Virus record (IMG/VR): IMGVR_UViG_3300023174_000489
Span: 1 to 30,219 of that record
DNA from: a virus
DNA: 30,219 nucleotides
Reading direction: 5' to 3' (one strand)
Positions 7,444 through 15,682 of this stretch are shown in pieces. Made by a program: the position numbers and the translations under genes. Each line of letters opens with the position of its first letter. The stretch's first letter is position 1. The notes beneath the pieces were generated by a model. It searched no databases. It was given only the letters and a program-made list of their open reading frames with translations, and was not told where the DNA came from.

Positions 7444-8280
7444 TTATGATGTCCAGTCGTTGAGTTGCGCCATGCTGAGGGTGCCGTTGCTGTTTTGGTT
7501 GGTACCAGCCCAGGTCGCTGTTTCTGCGCCCGATTTGGCAAACTGTTCGCCATCCACAAAGAAGTTGGCAGCATACTCAATGTCGTCAACCACTTGATCA
7601 GCATTCCAGACGTCTCCAGTGTCGGCATTTCCGCCGGTGGCGCCACCAAAGAAGTCTTGCACAAACTTGTTGGTCAGCTTGCTGACTCTTGTGCCTGTGC
7701 TGTCGCCTACTGTGATTACGATGTTCATATTACCAGCACTGGGTGTGGCTTGATTTTTGAGCACGCACTGACCAACCAAGAAACAGTTACCGTTGCCCGA
7801 GTTGGAACCGTTGGCAGTAGCTGTGAAGATAGTGCCCACACCATAGCCGGCAGGTGCTCCAAACAGACTCCAGTTTGTGCTACCCACTGTGTTGATGTAG
7901 TAGCTGGCACCAGCTACAATGCTTTCATCTTGCACGGTTGTGCCTGAGCTCATGACCAAGAACTTGTGTGAGCCTTTTTGGCGCAGGATTACGCCTGTGG
8001 TTGAACCTTGACCCGAGCCGCTGGGCAAGGCGATGTTGACTGTGACCTTGACCACCGGATAGGTTGTGCTCACAGCACCGCCACGATTACCACCTACTAC
8101 GCCAGTGAAGGGCAAGGGTGTGGTTTGAGGTTGTGGTAATACCACCGTGGCTGTTTCCATTGATGTTGGAGCAGCAAATGGAGGATAAGCCTGATCTATT
8201 GCTACAGCCTGAGCTGTGGGGCCTGTGGTAAAAATACCAGACATGGCGCTATATTTTTGAATTTTGAGAGGACGTCCCAT
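7444..8280 (-). CDS. Virion structural protein (MGRPL family), 278 aa
   Basis: The frame opens at 8307, but I choose ATG 8280 because TAAGGAG lies just before it. The product then begins MGRPLKIQKYSAMSG. Low-complexity Gly/Thr/Ala stretches surround modules such as GVILRQKGSHKFLVM and ASYYINTVGSTNWSLFGAP. Near the C-terminus there is a charged segment (DTGDVWNADQVVDDIEYAAN). The MGRPL-type start is seen in structural proteins of aquatic T4-like phages. There is no enzyme motif. A late box lies 92 bp upstream and a strong terminator follows, so it is a single-gene transcription unit. Confidence 0.7.
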   Translation of the reverse strand: MGRPLKIQKYSAMSGIFTTGPTAQAVAIDQAYPPFAAPTSMETATVVLPQPQTTPLPFTGVVGGNRGGAVSTTYPVVKVTVNIALPSGSGQGSTTGVILRQKGSHKFLVMSSGTTVQDESIVAGASYYINTVGSTNWSLFGAPAGYGVGTIFTATANGSNSGNGNCFLVGQCVLKNQATPSAGNMNIVITVGDSTGTRVSKLTNKFVQDFFGGATGGNADTGDVWNADQVVDDIEYAANFFVDGEQFAKSGAETATWAGTNQNSNGTLSMAQLNDWTS

Positions 8281-8326
8281 TTTTGTTTTCTCCTTAAAGA
8301 AGCCCAATGTGGGTTCTAGCCACTAC

Positions 8327-8366
8327 GCGGTGGGGTTAATCACCGCATAAAACGCAGGATTGCGTT
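8327..8366 (-). promoter_or_regulatory. Two hairpins in the mRNA leader of the MGRPL virion gene
   Basis: AACGC-aggatt-GCGTT (8351-8366) and GCGGTG-gggttaat-CACCGC (8327-8346, where the 6-nt arms flank an 8-nt loop) lie directly downstream of the CATAAATA box. The first would form the very 5' end of the transcript, a position where hairpins can protect mRNA. Confidence 0.4.
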
Positions 8367-8372
8367 GACAAG

Positions 8373-8380
8373 TATTTATG
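8373..8380 (-). promoter_or_regulatory. Late promoter box CATAAATA
   Basis: This minus-strand NATAAATA match lies about 92 bp upstream of ATG 8280 in the divergent region shared with the plus-strand glycosyltransferase gene. Confidence 0.55.
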
Positions 8381-8412
8381 GTCCGACAAATATTTTGGGC
8401 AGTTGAGCGCAA

Positions 8413-8420
8413 ATTAAATA
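8413..8420 (+). promoter_or_regulatory. TAAATA box (ATTAAATA) 5 nt before a start codon
   Basis: ATTAAATA is followed by GAACC and ATG 8426, with no Shine-Dalgarno. The spacing matches that at 13815 and 17758. It is a weaker match to the late consensus (second A replaced by T). Confidence 0.4.
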
Positions 8421-8425
8421 GAACC

Positions 8426-9571
8426 ATGCACACAGAAGAACTCATAGCCCTGGGCAATCAGGCCCGAGAAGACAACGATCCTGAAACTGCCTTGCAATAC
8501 TATGCACAGGCCTTGACGCAAGATCGCAATTCGGCCAGTGCATTCAACAACTATGGCAATGTGCTACGCGAGTGCGGTGATCCCCAAGGTGGTATACCAT
8601 TCTTGCTGAGAAGCATAACCCTGGCGCCCGAACACCCTACCGCTAGATTCAATCTGGCAGTGGCGTTGTTGTTGAGTGGAGACTACGCCCAAGGATTCAA
8701 GGCCTACGAAAGCCGCTGGAACTACGAACACCTAGCTGGCACTTTGCCCAATTGGCCACAGCCCAGGTGGACTGGACAAGACCTACAAGGCAAAACAGTT
8801 TACATCATGGGTGAGCAAGGTCATGGTGACAACATACAGTTTGTGAGATTTGTAGGTGATGTGGCGGATCGTGGCGCCAAAGTTGTATTGGCAGTGAATC
8901 AAAGTTTGAGACCTTTGTTCCAGGGGCCCAGCATACCTCACATCGTGTGCGACGGCGAGGCCTTGCCTGAGTTTGACTACTGGATACCTATAATGAGCAT
9001 ACCCGGAGTTATAGGCACAACTCTAGAAAACCTAGCGCAGGTGCAGTATTATTTGACAGCAGATAAAACTCTGGAACGGCAATGGCAACAACGCCTGGGT
9101 CCAAAAAAACGACTGCGTGTGGGATTTTGTTGGTCGGGTCGACGTGACACCTGGATCAACCGTCACAAAGGCATGCCTTTTGATACCATGTTGACATTGA
9201 TAAAAAAGAATCCAAACTACGAATGGGTCAACCTACAGTGCGATTGTACCAACGAGGAAGAGGCAGCCTTGGTAGCCGCCGGAGTCACGGCTTATCCAAA
9301 TAGCATACAGAGCTTTGCTGATTCTGCTGCCTTGATCATGCACATGGATGTAGTGCTCAGCGTAGACACTGCTGTGGCTCACTTAGCCGGTGCATTGGGT
9401 CGACCTGTGTGGGTCATGCTGAGTCATTTTGCATTGGATTGGCGCTGGCTGTTGAATCGTGATGACAGTCCATGGTATACCACAGCTCGGCTGTTTCGTC
9501 AACCCGCTATGGGCGACTGGCACTCAGTCACAGAAAAAATACACAAGTTTCTTAGTTGGTATAAAATTTAA
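8426..9571 (+). CDS. TPR-glycosyltransferase (GT9/GT41-like), 381 aa
   Basis: The frame is open from ATG 8378, but 8426 (MHTEELIALGNQARE) starts exactly at the first TPR helix. Residues about 3-104 form three TPR units (ALQYYAQAL, AFNNYGNVLRECGD, ARFNLAVALLLSGDY). From about residue 115 comes a GT-B-type domain with GEQGHGDNIQFVRFV, RLRVGFCWSGR and the nucleotide-sugar site SVDTAVAHLAGALGRPVW, then a WYTTARLFRQ segment. TPR proteins with this tail are common in bacteria and aquatic phages. The likely role is sugar transfer to a virion or host target; donor and acceptor are unknown. It is the only plus-strand gene within the 1-17.8 kb minus-strand block and ends in a terminator. Confidence 0.85.
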   Translation: MHTEELIALGNQAREDNDPETALQYYAQALTQDRNSASAFNNYGNVLRECGDPQGGIPFLLRSITLAPEHPTARFNLAVALLLSGDYAQGFKAYESRWNYEHLAGTLPNWPQPRWTGQDLQGKTVYIMGEQGHGDNIQFVRFVGDVADRGAKVVLAVNQSLRPLFQGPSIPHIVCDGEALPEFDYWIPIMSIPGVIGTTLENLAQVQYYLTADKTLERQWQQRLGPKKRLRVGFCWSGRRDTWINRHKGMPFDTMLTLIKKNPNYEWVNLQCDCTNEEEAALVAAGVTAYPNSIQSFADSAALIMHMDVVLSVDTAVAHLAGALGRPVWVMLSHFALDWRWLLNRDDSPWYTTARLFRQPAMGDWHSVTEKIHKFLSWYKI

Positions 9572-9577
9572 GCCAAC

Positions 9578-9600
9578 AAAAAAGCACCTTGCGGTGCTTT
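9578..9600. terminator. Bidirectional rho-independent terminator
   Basis: AAAGCACC-TTGC-GGTGCTTT gives an 8-bp stem with a 4-nt loop. On the minus strand it is followed by TTTTTT, suiting the end of the major capsid gene. On the plus strand it ends the glycosyltransferase gene, though with a weaker T-tract. Confidence 0.75.
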
Positions 9601-9641
9601 CTTGCCTTCCCATCCCTGGGTAGTTTTTGTTTCTTCTCTGA

Positions 9642-10838
9642 TTAGGAGAATGACAAGTTTTGAACTGCGATCTCGCCAACATAGTCAGCTGCGTTACCAA
9701 AGCTGGATGCTGTGTTGGTCAACTCAACGAAGCCATAACGTGTCATGAATGATACGACTGGTTCAAATGTTGATGGATCAAGAACAACACCGCTGCTCAT
9801 TAAAGGAATATATGGGCAATAGAACGCGGCAGCATCTGCCTCGCTTGTGCCTTTATAACCTACCAACACAGAAGCTGTGTCAGAAGCGTAGCTGTTTACA
9901 AACACACGCATTGCACCGTTCAATGTACCAACAAACTTGGTGTTTGTAGGTGCTTCAAATGTGCCTTCTGTTGTGCGAGCAAAAGCTGATGTTGTTGCGG
10001 ATTGCAACACTGTCAAACTTGCTGGAGATACTACAGCCCAGTTACCAGCGCCACGACGTGTACGCTGAGCGATCAAGTTAGCAACGCGGTTGATCAACAC
10101 TGCCAAAGCGGCATGCTCATCACCAACGAATGTTGCTGTACCAGATACTGTTGCTTGGTTGTATGTATACTCTGTAGCAGCCAATGTGCTCAAGGATAAT
10201 AAAATCTCTTGATCGATCTCAGCTGTGATCTCTTGTGCAAGAGCAGCCATGATTTCAGCTTCTACATCGATACCGTGCATGGCTTGTGCATCTTGAGCAG
10301 ATTCAAATGTCCAACGAGCTTGTAACTTGCGTGTCTTAGCTTCAACAGCTTGTTTTAAGATTTGTACGGAAATTTGCTTACCGCCTGTGCCTTCCATGGT
10401 CGCTGTGTTGTTACCTGTGTAACCTGTGGCTGTTCCAGTAGCCTGTGGTACAGTGGAGTAAGCTGTAGCGATTGTGAATGGGCTCAAAGCTTCAGAACCA
10501 GCTGCAACGCTTGTGGCGGCTGCGGATTGGTCATTCAAGCTCTGTGCATAGCGAACACGTAATGTGTGGATTTGACCAACAGGACCTGTCATTGGTTGAA
10601 CACCAACTAACTCGTTAGCGATAACGGTTGGCATAACACGACGGATCACTGGCAGAATCACACGGTTTAATGTAGCGATGTTGCCAGATACTGTGGAACC
10701 AGAAGAAGCGTTCTCACGCAAGTACTTCTTGGTATTTTCAAGGATTACGCTCATGGAAGTACGCTTGGAGCCAGATAAACCCTCCAAGAGTGCGTCTTTA
10801 GTTTCGTCCCAACGACCTTCTAATAATTCTTGTGACAT
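9642..10838 (-). CDS. 23: Major capsid protein gp23
   Basis: It starts at ATG 10838 with AAGGAGA upstream and is the last gene of the capsid block. The N-terminal region before about residue 50 would be the gp21-cleaved propeptide. The body has the gp23 pattern (VIANELVGVQPMTGPVGQI, then LRVRYAQ, then VEAKTRKLQARWTFESAQD and AEIMAALAQEITAEIDQEIL). Near the end YIPLMSSGVVLDPSTFEPV and TRYGFVEL match the conserved C-terminal part. At 398 aa it is shorter than T4 gp23 (521 aa), as in many aquatic T4-like phages. It forms the hexameric shell of the head. A terminator follows directly. Confidence 0.95.
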   Translation of the reverse strand: MSQELLEGRWDETKDALLEGLSGSKRTSMSVILENTKKYLRENASSGSTVSGNIATLNRVILPVIRRVMPTVIANELVGVQPMTGPVGQIHTLRVRYAQSLNDQSAAATSVAAGSEALSPFTIATAYSTVPQATGTATGYTGNNTATMEGTGGKQISVQILKQAVEAKTRKLQARWTFESAQDAQAMHGIDVEAEIMAALAQEITAEIDQEILLSLSTLAATEYTYNQATVSGTATFVGDEHAALAVLINRVANLIAQRTRRGAGNWAVVSPASLTVLQSATTSAFARTTEGTFEAPTNTKFVGTLNGAMRVFVNSYASDTASVLVGYKGTSEADAAAFYCPYIPLMSSGVVLDPSTFEPVVSFMTRYGFVELTNTASSFGNAADYVGEIAVQNLSFS

Positions 10839-10866
10839 TTAAGTCTCCTTATAATTATGTCTTGGA

Positions 10867-11964
10867 TTACAGCCCTGCCAAACGCTTTAGATCGATCACG
10901 TTGGATTGTTCTTCCACCTGATCTGCATCTGGACTGCGGGCAGATTTATCGCCAGTTGCTACGCTTACAGATTCTGTGATCACTTTACGGGCTTTCACAG
11001 TGCCTTCAGCGAGGACAGCTGGTAGATACTTTTCAAAAGCATTGGACAAACGTGTTGTCTGTACGCTTTCGAGCAAGTTCTTCATGATTTCGCGCTTCTC
11101 TTCATTGAGAGGTGCGAGCAATTCTTCCATGGCGTTTGCACGCTGATTGGATTCCTTGATCATGCGGATCTCGCGTTCTTTTGATTCAACGAGAACTTTT
11201 GCTTTCTCGGTGAACTTGACGGCTTCAGCCAACTTGGCATCCTTGGTTGCGATGATATCGTGCAACTTGCGTACTTCAGCTTTCTCATTGAGATGAGTTG
11301 CGCCAAATTCTGCGGCGTATGCTTCAAAGATTCTGCGACCAAAATTGTTCTCGCGAGCAACTTGGATGTCTTCTTTGAGTTGGTTGAGTTCAGCCTTGAG
11401 ATGTGTGCTAACAGCCGTGGACATTTTCTGGGCGGATTCTGTGACGAATTTAGCCTTGAGTTGTTCCAACTTGGCGCGAGCTTCTGCCACCAGACGCACT
11501 TTTGTCTCTACGACATCACGTTTGTCTTCGGCAAATTCTTGAATCTCGCGTGCAAGAGCATGAACAACGAACTTTTCTAATTTTTCAATTCCTTCGTTGT
11601 GTGTCTTGCGATCTTTGCGCAGTTCGCCAATTTCTTCAGCCAGTTTGGTGATCATGAAGTTGTTGAACTTAGTAGCATCTTCTTTGATCCGGGCTTGGAA
11701 CTTGACGCGGTCTTCGGCCAGTGCTTGCTTTTCAGCAGCCACTGCTTGAAGTTCTGCGGCTAGACCTTCTGTTACCATACGATCCAGGGCTTCTACCATC
11801 ACTTGTTTGTCGTGCTCGTAGCGTTGCGCAAACTCTTCGCGGAGTTCTGCACGTACTTGTTCGCGAGCTTCATTTAACTTGGTTTCCCAAGCCTCAGTAA
11901 TTTCTTGCTGAGCTTCTTCGCTTAACAGTTCGCTATCTAGTAACGGTTTAATAGCATCTTGCAT
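10867..11964 (-). CDS. 22: Prohead scaffold protein gp22
   Basis: It starts at ATG 11964 with AGGAGA, which overlaps the stop codon region of gene 21. The protein is long, charged and almost wholly alpha-helical (repeated E/K/A heptads such as ALAREIQEFAEDKRDVVE and LVAEARAKLEQLKAKF), as expected for a coiled-coil scaffolding core. The end (SPDADQVEEQSNVIDLKRLAGL) matches the usual C-terminal tail of gp22. Position between the gp21 protease and gp23 is diagnostic. It would assemble inside the prohead and be degraded by gp21 during maturation. Its 365 aa is longer than T4 gp22 (269 aa). Confidence 0.9.
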   Translation of the reverse strand: MQDAIKPLLDSELLSEEAQQEITEAWETKLNEAREQVRAELREEFAQRYEHDKQVMVEALDRMVTEGLAAELQAVAAEKQALAEDRVKFQARIKEDATKFNNFMITKLAEEIGELRKDRKTHNEGIEKLEKFVVHALAREIQEFAEDKRDVVETKVRLVAEARAKLEQLKAKFVTESAQKMSTAVSTHLKAELNQLKEDIQVARENNFGRRIFEAYAAEFGATHLNEKAEVRKLHDIIATKDAKLAEAVKFTEKAKVLVESKEREIRMIKESNQRANAMEELLAPLNEEKREIMKNLLESVQTTRLSNAFEKYLPAVLAEGTVKARKVITESVSVATGDKSARSPDADQVEEQSNVIDLKRLAGL

Positions 11965-11975
11965 GCTTATTTCTC

Positions 11976-12614
11976 CTAGATTTTGAGACCACGTATCAAG
12001 CGCATTACTTCGCTTTTTACGTATCTCTGTGCTTTGCCGCTCTTGGCTGGGTCCTTGAACATTTCCAACAGTCTAGCTCCGCCGGCATGATTTAACAGGC
12101 CTTCGTAGATTGCTGTGGGATATGCATTGGGGGCGCTGGGCTGAGCGACCACATCTACAGTGACAATTTCAAAGTCACTGACATGTCCGTTGGCGTCGTT
12201 GACGTTGCCGCTGCCACGACTGCTAACACCTAATTTCACACCGCTTGTGAGCATGGTTTTGACCAGCTCGCCCATGGGTGTGGGTAATATCTTTAATTTT
12301 CCATAACCTGCAGGGCCATCCATCCACATTTTTTCAATCATGTGACTCACACGATCCAGGTTGATCTTCAAGTCTTCTGGGTGGTCTACTTCACCCAAGA
12401 CTGAATGACCAGTGGTGATCTGTTCGTTGATGGTGTCTACTGCCTTGGCTATTTCGTTGACAGGATATACTCGTTCGTTGGCGTTGCGAACACCGCCCTC
12501 AATGCAGATGCCTTTGAGGTACAGGTTCTTGCCAGATCCATCTGCGGCTTCCTCAGACAAGATTTCTGCTCTTGCCTGAGTGAAGCTTAGATGTTCTCTT
12601 AGATAGCGAGCCAT
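11976..12614 (-). CDS. 21: Prohead core protease gp21
   Basis: The product has the gp21 serine protease signature blocks: GICIEGGVRNANERVYP, then GHSVLGEVDHPED (conserved histidine region), and GVKLGVSSRGSGNV (serine region), followed by DFEIVTVDVVAQPSAPNA. Its 212 aa matches T4 gp21. It cleaves head proteins and the scaffold at prohead maturation. ATG 12614 lies 9 nt after the upstream stop. Only a weak ribosome site is visible, so translational coupling is likely. Position between the acidic core protein and gp22 matches T4 order. Confidence 0.95.
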   Translation of the reverse strand: MARYLREHLSFTQARAEILSEEAADGSGKNLYLKGICIEGGVRNANERVYPVNEIAKAVDTINEQITTGHSVLGEVDHPEDLKINLDRVSHMIEKMWMDGPAGYGKLKILPTPMGELVKTMLTSGVKLGVSSRGSGNVNDANGHVSDFEIVTVDVVAQPSAPNAYPTAIYEGLLNHAGGARLLEMFKDPAKSGKAQRYVKSEVMRLIRGLKI

Positions 12615-12623
12615 ATCTAACTG

Positions 12624-13493
12624 TTAAGCCTTGGGAAATGGAGTTTTTGTGTTTACACCAGTGGCTTGTGCAAGGTGTGGCTTGGTAGCTGGTGTCATTT
12701 TCTTGTCACCAGTAGCAGGCGTATTTTGCACTTTGCCGATCAACTCACCAGCTTTGGGAGCTGGGCGACCTTCGGCTGTGTCACCAGTCATTTTTACAGG
12801 ACTGGCTACAGCACCTTTGGCGCCACTGTTGTTGGCATTGGTGCTTTTGGTGTTTGTTCCGGCTGGTTCAGAAGTCACAGGAGCAGGAGCTTTGGCCAGG
12901 TTAATAGCTTCCATCATGCCCATTTCAATTTCTTCTGAATCAGACTCTTCCTCTTCTTCGCCGTCCATGTCAAAATCGGCTGTTTCTGTGTCGTCCATTT
13001 CTAAGTCGTCACCGCCCATTTTGTCACCAACTGCGTCGCCGCCTTCGTCGCCCATAAGGGATTCAAATTCAGCCATGAGTTCGTCTAATTTGTCTTCTAG
13101 ATCAACCACGCGATCTTCAAGATCTTCGTCGCCTTCGCCTTCTTGCATTTCCATGCCTTGTTCTTCAGCGTCAATGTCGTTCATGAGTTCTTCTTCGTCG
13201 GCCATCGTGGACTCTTCCATCTCTTCGTCTTCTTCTTCGTCCATGCGCTCTTTACGATCTTTTTTGTCGTCGTACTCGATGTCTTTGGTGACTTTTTCGC
13301 CGGCTTTTTCAGCTTTTTCGTCTTCGTCATCAGTGGACTCGGCTTCTTCTAACGCTTCCTCTTCTTCTTCAGTCATGAGGTTTTCGTAGATTTCGCGTGA
13401 CTTTTCTACCACGATATCGTGGAAAAGTTCTTTGGCTTTCGCCTCTTCGTCGTTGATCACGTATTCGATCAACTGTTCAAATTTCGATGTCAT
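12624..13493 (-). CDS. Acidic prohead-core protein (gp68/gp67-position)
   Basis: It starts at ATG 13493 with AAGGAG. The N-terminus (KFEQLIEYVINDEEAKAKEL, then FHDIVVEKSREIYENL) is the conserved head of the prohead-core proteins of aquatic T4-like phages. Residues about 40-200 are dominated by Glu and Asp (long EEEEE and DDED runs, with LEDRVVDLEDKLDELMAEF as a short coiled coil). The C-terminal third is Ala/Pro/Thr/Lys-rich (KPHLAQATGVNTKTPFPKA). It sits exactly where T4 has the 67/68 core genes, just before gene 21. It likely forms part of the internal scaffold. At 289 aa it is larger than T4 gp67 (80) or gp68 (141). Confidence 0.75.
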   Translation of the reverse strand: MTSKFEQLIEYVINDEEAKAKELFHDIVVEKSREIYENLMTEEEEEALEEAESTDDEDEKAEKAGEKVTKDIEYDDKKDRKERMDEEEDEEMEESTMADEEELMNDIDAEEQGMEMQEGEGDEDLEDRVVDLEDKLDELMAEFESLMGDEGGDAVGDKMGGDDLEMDDTETADFDMDGEEEEESDSEEIEMGMMEAINLAKAPAPVTSEPAGTNTKSTNANNSGAKGAVASPVKMTGDTAEGRPAPKAGELIGKVQNTPATGDKKMTPATKPHLAQATGVNTKTPFPKA

Positions 13494-13520
13494 ATTATCT
13501 CCTTCGTAGGTTATGGCTCG

Positions 13521-13542
13521 TGATAATATTTACATATTATCA
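13521..13542 (-). promoter_or_regulatory. Inverted repeat around a TGTAAATA box
   Basis: TGATAATAT-TTAC-ATATTATCA is a perfect 9-bp inverted repeat. The minus-strand TGTAAATA (13527-13534) lies in it, 34 bp upstream of ATG 13493. It is an imperfect late-box match, possibly a regulated promoter or a hairpin. Confidence 0.4.
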
Positions 13543-13593
13543 GAAATATTGGTGTATTTGAGGTGGAAAACTGGAGGTTTTATGACTGCAATA

Positions 13594-13815
13594 TTACAAT
13601 GCAGGTGCCGCAGGCGGCGGTGCATACTGCTTTTTGATTTGCTTGAGTTTTTCTTTGTATTCAAAACTTCTTACATCGTTCATTTGACGTAGTTTGTTCA
13701 ACTGTTTCAAAGTCAAGCGTGTCTTGCGCAGATCGCCCAGCCTGGGTTGGCTGTTGTCCTGACTGACATCTTGATAGGCTTCAGGGCTGCGCTCGTAGAT
13801 TTCGTTGAGTATCAT
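13594..13815 (-). CDS. Small head-module protein, gp67 position, 73 aa
   Basis: The protein is short, charged and helical (RLGDLRKTRLTLKQLNKLRQ, then SFEYKEKLKQIKKQY) with a Pro/Ala tail (APPPAAPAL). It lies between gp20 and the acidic core protein, where T4 has gene 67, but the sequence is basic rather than acidic, so direct homology is not shown. ATG 13815 lies 5 nt after a perfect TATAAATA box, and no Shine-Dalgarno is present. This suggests a leaderless transcript. Function is inferred as part of head assembly. Confidence 0.65.
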   Translation of the reverse strand: MILNEIYERSPEAYQDVSQDNSQPRLGDLRKTRLTLKQLNKLRQMNDVRSFEYKEKLKQIKKQYAPPPAAPAL

Positions 13816-13820
13816 GTGAG

Positions 13821-13828
13821 TATTTATA
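13821..13828 (-). promoter_or_regulatory. Late promoter box TATAAATA, 5 nt before ATG
   Basis: This is an exact late consensus on the minus strand, placed inside the stop region of gene 20 and followed by CTCAC and ATG 13815. A start about 6 nt downstream would fall at or next to the A of the ATG. Confidence 0.6.
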
Positions 13829-15662
13829 CGCCAGGTATGCCAGCAGGTGCCGGTGTACCAGCTGTGCCAGCGGTTCCGGGTGCTGTGGTAGGTGCTCCCG
13901 GTACTCCACCTTGTGCTATTCCAGCCTCGGCGCCTAGTTCAGCACCAGCCAGTTCTTGTCCTGCGGCTATGTCGCTTTCTAGACCTGCAGGCGTGATGCC
14001 TATGGCCCGCAGATCTTGCCCTTGCGTGGTGGTCATTTCAGGTTCGTCGCGCTCTTCCTTCCACATCTGTTCGTTTTCCAAGATTTCTTCGTCGGACAGG
14101 CCTAGATAGCGTTTCATCATAAAACGTTTGCTGAGATACGGCAAAGGTTCCAGGCTGGTAAATGCCTGTATGCGGCTGGTGTCTAATTCGGCCTGACGAT
14201 AGCTGGCAAAATTCTGTGGTTCACACAAGTTGATGCTGAACAGACCTGCATCAATGTTGAAACCTCTCCAACGCAGGAACATCTTGAATTCGTCGTCCAG
14301 TTTCTGCATGATCAAGCCTTGCAGACGCTCGCAATATTGGTTGAAGCGATATTCTTGTATGAGTGCAGTACCTACTCGACCATCGTTCATGGCTCGATCT
14401 GAGTCGTCGGGGCCAGTGGGCAAGTAACTGCTGGGCACACGCAGGCCTCGGGCCATTTTGTTGTTAAAGTATTTTAAATCGTCAATTTCGCCCAGATTGG
14501 CGCCGCCGGGCAGTGTAGTCACATCCGAACCTTTGCTGTCTGCACTGACCGGAAAGAAATAGTCTTCGTTGATACTGAGAGGATTGTAGCTGGCATCCAT
14601 CATGTTGGCTCCGCCACCGGTGTTGGTAGGAATACGACGCTGATGCATTTCGTTTTTGACACGTTCCACAAACTGCATGGCCATGTGGCTGGGCATGTTG
14701 CCCACGTCGATCTTGAATATCCTGCGTTCTGGAGCACGTTGAACCCGATAGATCAGCACAGAATCTTCCAACAATTCCTTTTGCTTGAATACCTTGAATA
14801 TGTTTTCCAAGATACTTTGTCCAAATGGCCAGAAAAAGTCAAGTCCTTCGTTCAAGCTGAGATGTACCACATGTCTAGCATCAATACAGGTTTCGTTCAT
14901 GGCCTGTGTGAATCTGCTGTTGCCTGTTCCGCCTCCAGCACCGCCATAGCCACCACCATTGGGTGCTGTGTAGTTGTTTTGTCCGGCTACGCCTGTAGCA
15001 CGGCTTACATAGTAGTCCGACGTGGTCTTTTGTGCCACGCTCATGTTTTGAAAATTGGGGTTGATATCTCTGATGATGTACTGCTCAGGTCGCTTGCCCT
15101 CGCTTTCATTCACAATAACTCTGGCTACCTTGACCATGTCTACCCACATCATTTCAAAGGTTTCTGGGTCACGCACAAACACCTGATCGCCATACTTGAT
15201 AGTGTTACGGAACAGTTTGAATATGCGCTGATCCAGCTTGTTGAGCTTGGTCCACTGTTGCAGTTGTTTCTTAATGATGTCAACTTCGTGATCGGTGGGT
15301 TTGTCGTTGAACTGTATTTCAAATGGAGTCTTGTTGTCTTGATTGACCTGTGTTGAAAATTCTGCTATGATGTCCAAACAGGCATTGACTTCCGAATCGC
15401 AGTCCATGTTTTCATACTGATTGTAGCGTTCAATACGATTAGGATGTCCGCTGTAGACTTCGGGCAAGCGTGACGCATAGTTGCGGAACGCAAAATCATT
15501 GGGTGTGCCTGTGCCATCAGCATAGCCCACTCCAGTTTGTCTGGGATAATTTGGAAGTCCAAATTGATTTTGTCCAGAGATCGGACTGAGTTGGCCGCCG
15601 GTGTTGGCAACCTTGAAATACTTTTTCCACCCAGGTTTACGGGTATTTTGATTATCAGCCAT
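13824..15662 (-). CDS. 20: Portal vertex protein gp20
   Basis: The sequence shows the gp20 core: RIERYNQYENMDCDSEVNAC and LDIIAEF near the N-terminus, QRAPERRIFKIDVGNMPSHM, YNPLSINEDYFFPVSADSKG, and GLRVPSSYLPTGPDDSDRA. These are among the most conserved segments of T4-like phage portals. It forms the ring through which DNA is packaged and to which the neck attaches. At 612 aa it is longer than T4 gp20 (524), partly because of a Gly/Ala/Pro/Thr-rich tail (AGTAGTPAPAGIPGV). ATG 15662 has no Shine-Dalgarno but a TAAATA box 7 nt upstream. A glycine-rich insert (NGGGYGGAGGGTGNS) lies near residue 240. Confidence 0.95.
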   Translation of the reverse strand: MADNQNTRKPGWKKYFKVANTGGQLSPISGQNQFGLPNYPRQTGVGYADGTGTPNDFAFRNYASRLPEVYSGHPNRIERYNQYENMDCDSEVNACLDIIAEFSTQVNQDNKTPFEIQFNDKPTDHEVDIIKKQLQQWTKLNKLDQRIFKLFRNTIKYGDQVFVRDPETFEMMWVDMVKVARVIVNESEGKRPEQYIIRDINPNFQNMSVAQKTTSDYYVSRATGVAGQNNYTAPNGGGYGGAGGGTGNSRFTQAMNETCIDARHVVHLSLNEGLDFFWPFGQSILENIFKVFKQKELLEDSVLIYRVQRAPERRIFKIDVGNMPSHMAMQFVERVKNEMHQRRIPTNTGGGANMMDASYNPLSINEDYFFPVSADSKGSDVTTLPGGANLGEIDDLKYFNNKMARGLRVPSSYLPTGPDDSDRAMNDGRVGTALIQEYRFNQYCERLQGLIMQKLDDEFKMFLRWRGFNIDAGLFSINLCEPQNFASYRQAELDTSRIQAFTSLEPLPYLSKRFMMKRYLGLSDEEILENEQMWKEERDEPEMTTTQGQDLRAIGITPAGLESDIAAGQELAGAELGAEAGIAQGGVPGAPTTAPGTAGTAGTPAPAGIPGV

Positions 15663-15669
15663 GGTAGTA

Positions 15670-15677
15670 TATTTACC
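15670..15677 (-). promoter_or_regulatory. TAAATA box (GGTAAATA) 7 nt before gp20 ATG
   Basis: The minus strand reads GGTAAATA then TACTACC and ATG. It deviates from NATAAATA at one position. It lies in the 20-bp gap before gene 20, where no ribosome site is visible. Confidence 0.45.
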
Positions 15678-15682
15678 GTGAC

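Noticed and set aside
8281-8307. Nine-residue N-terminal extension of the MGRPL virion protein
   Set aside because: The upstream ATG lacks a ribosome site, and the extension itself encodes the TAAGGAG that serves the ATG at 8280.
12631-13389. 252-codon plus-strand frame rich in Ser
   Set aside because: It is the antisense of the Glu/Asp-rich core gene, where GAA/GAG codons read as TTC/CTC and TCx in reverse.
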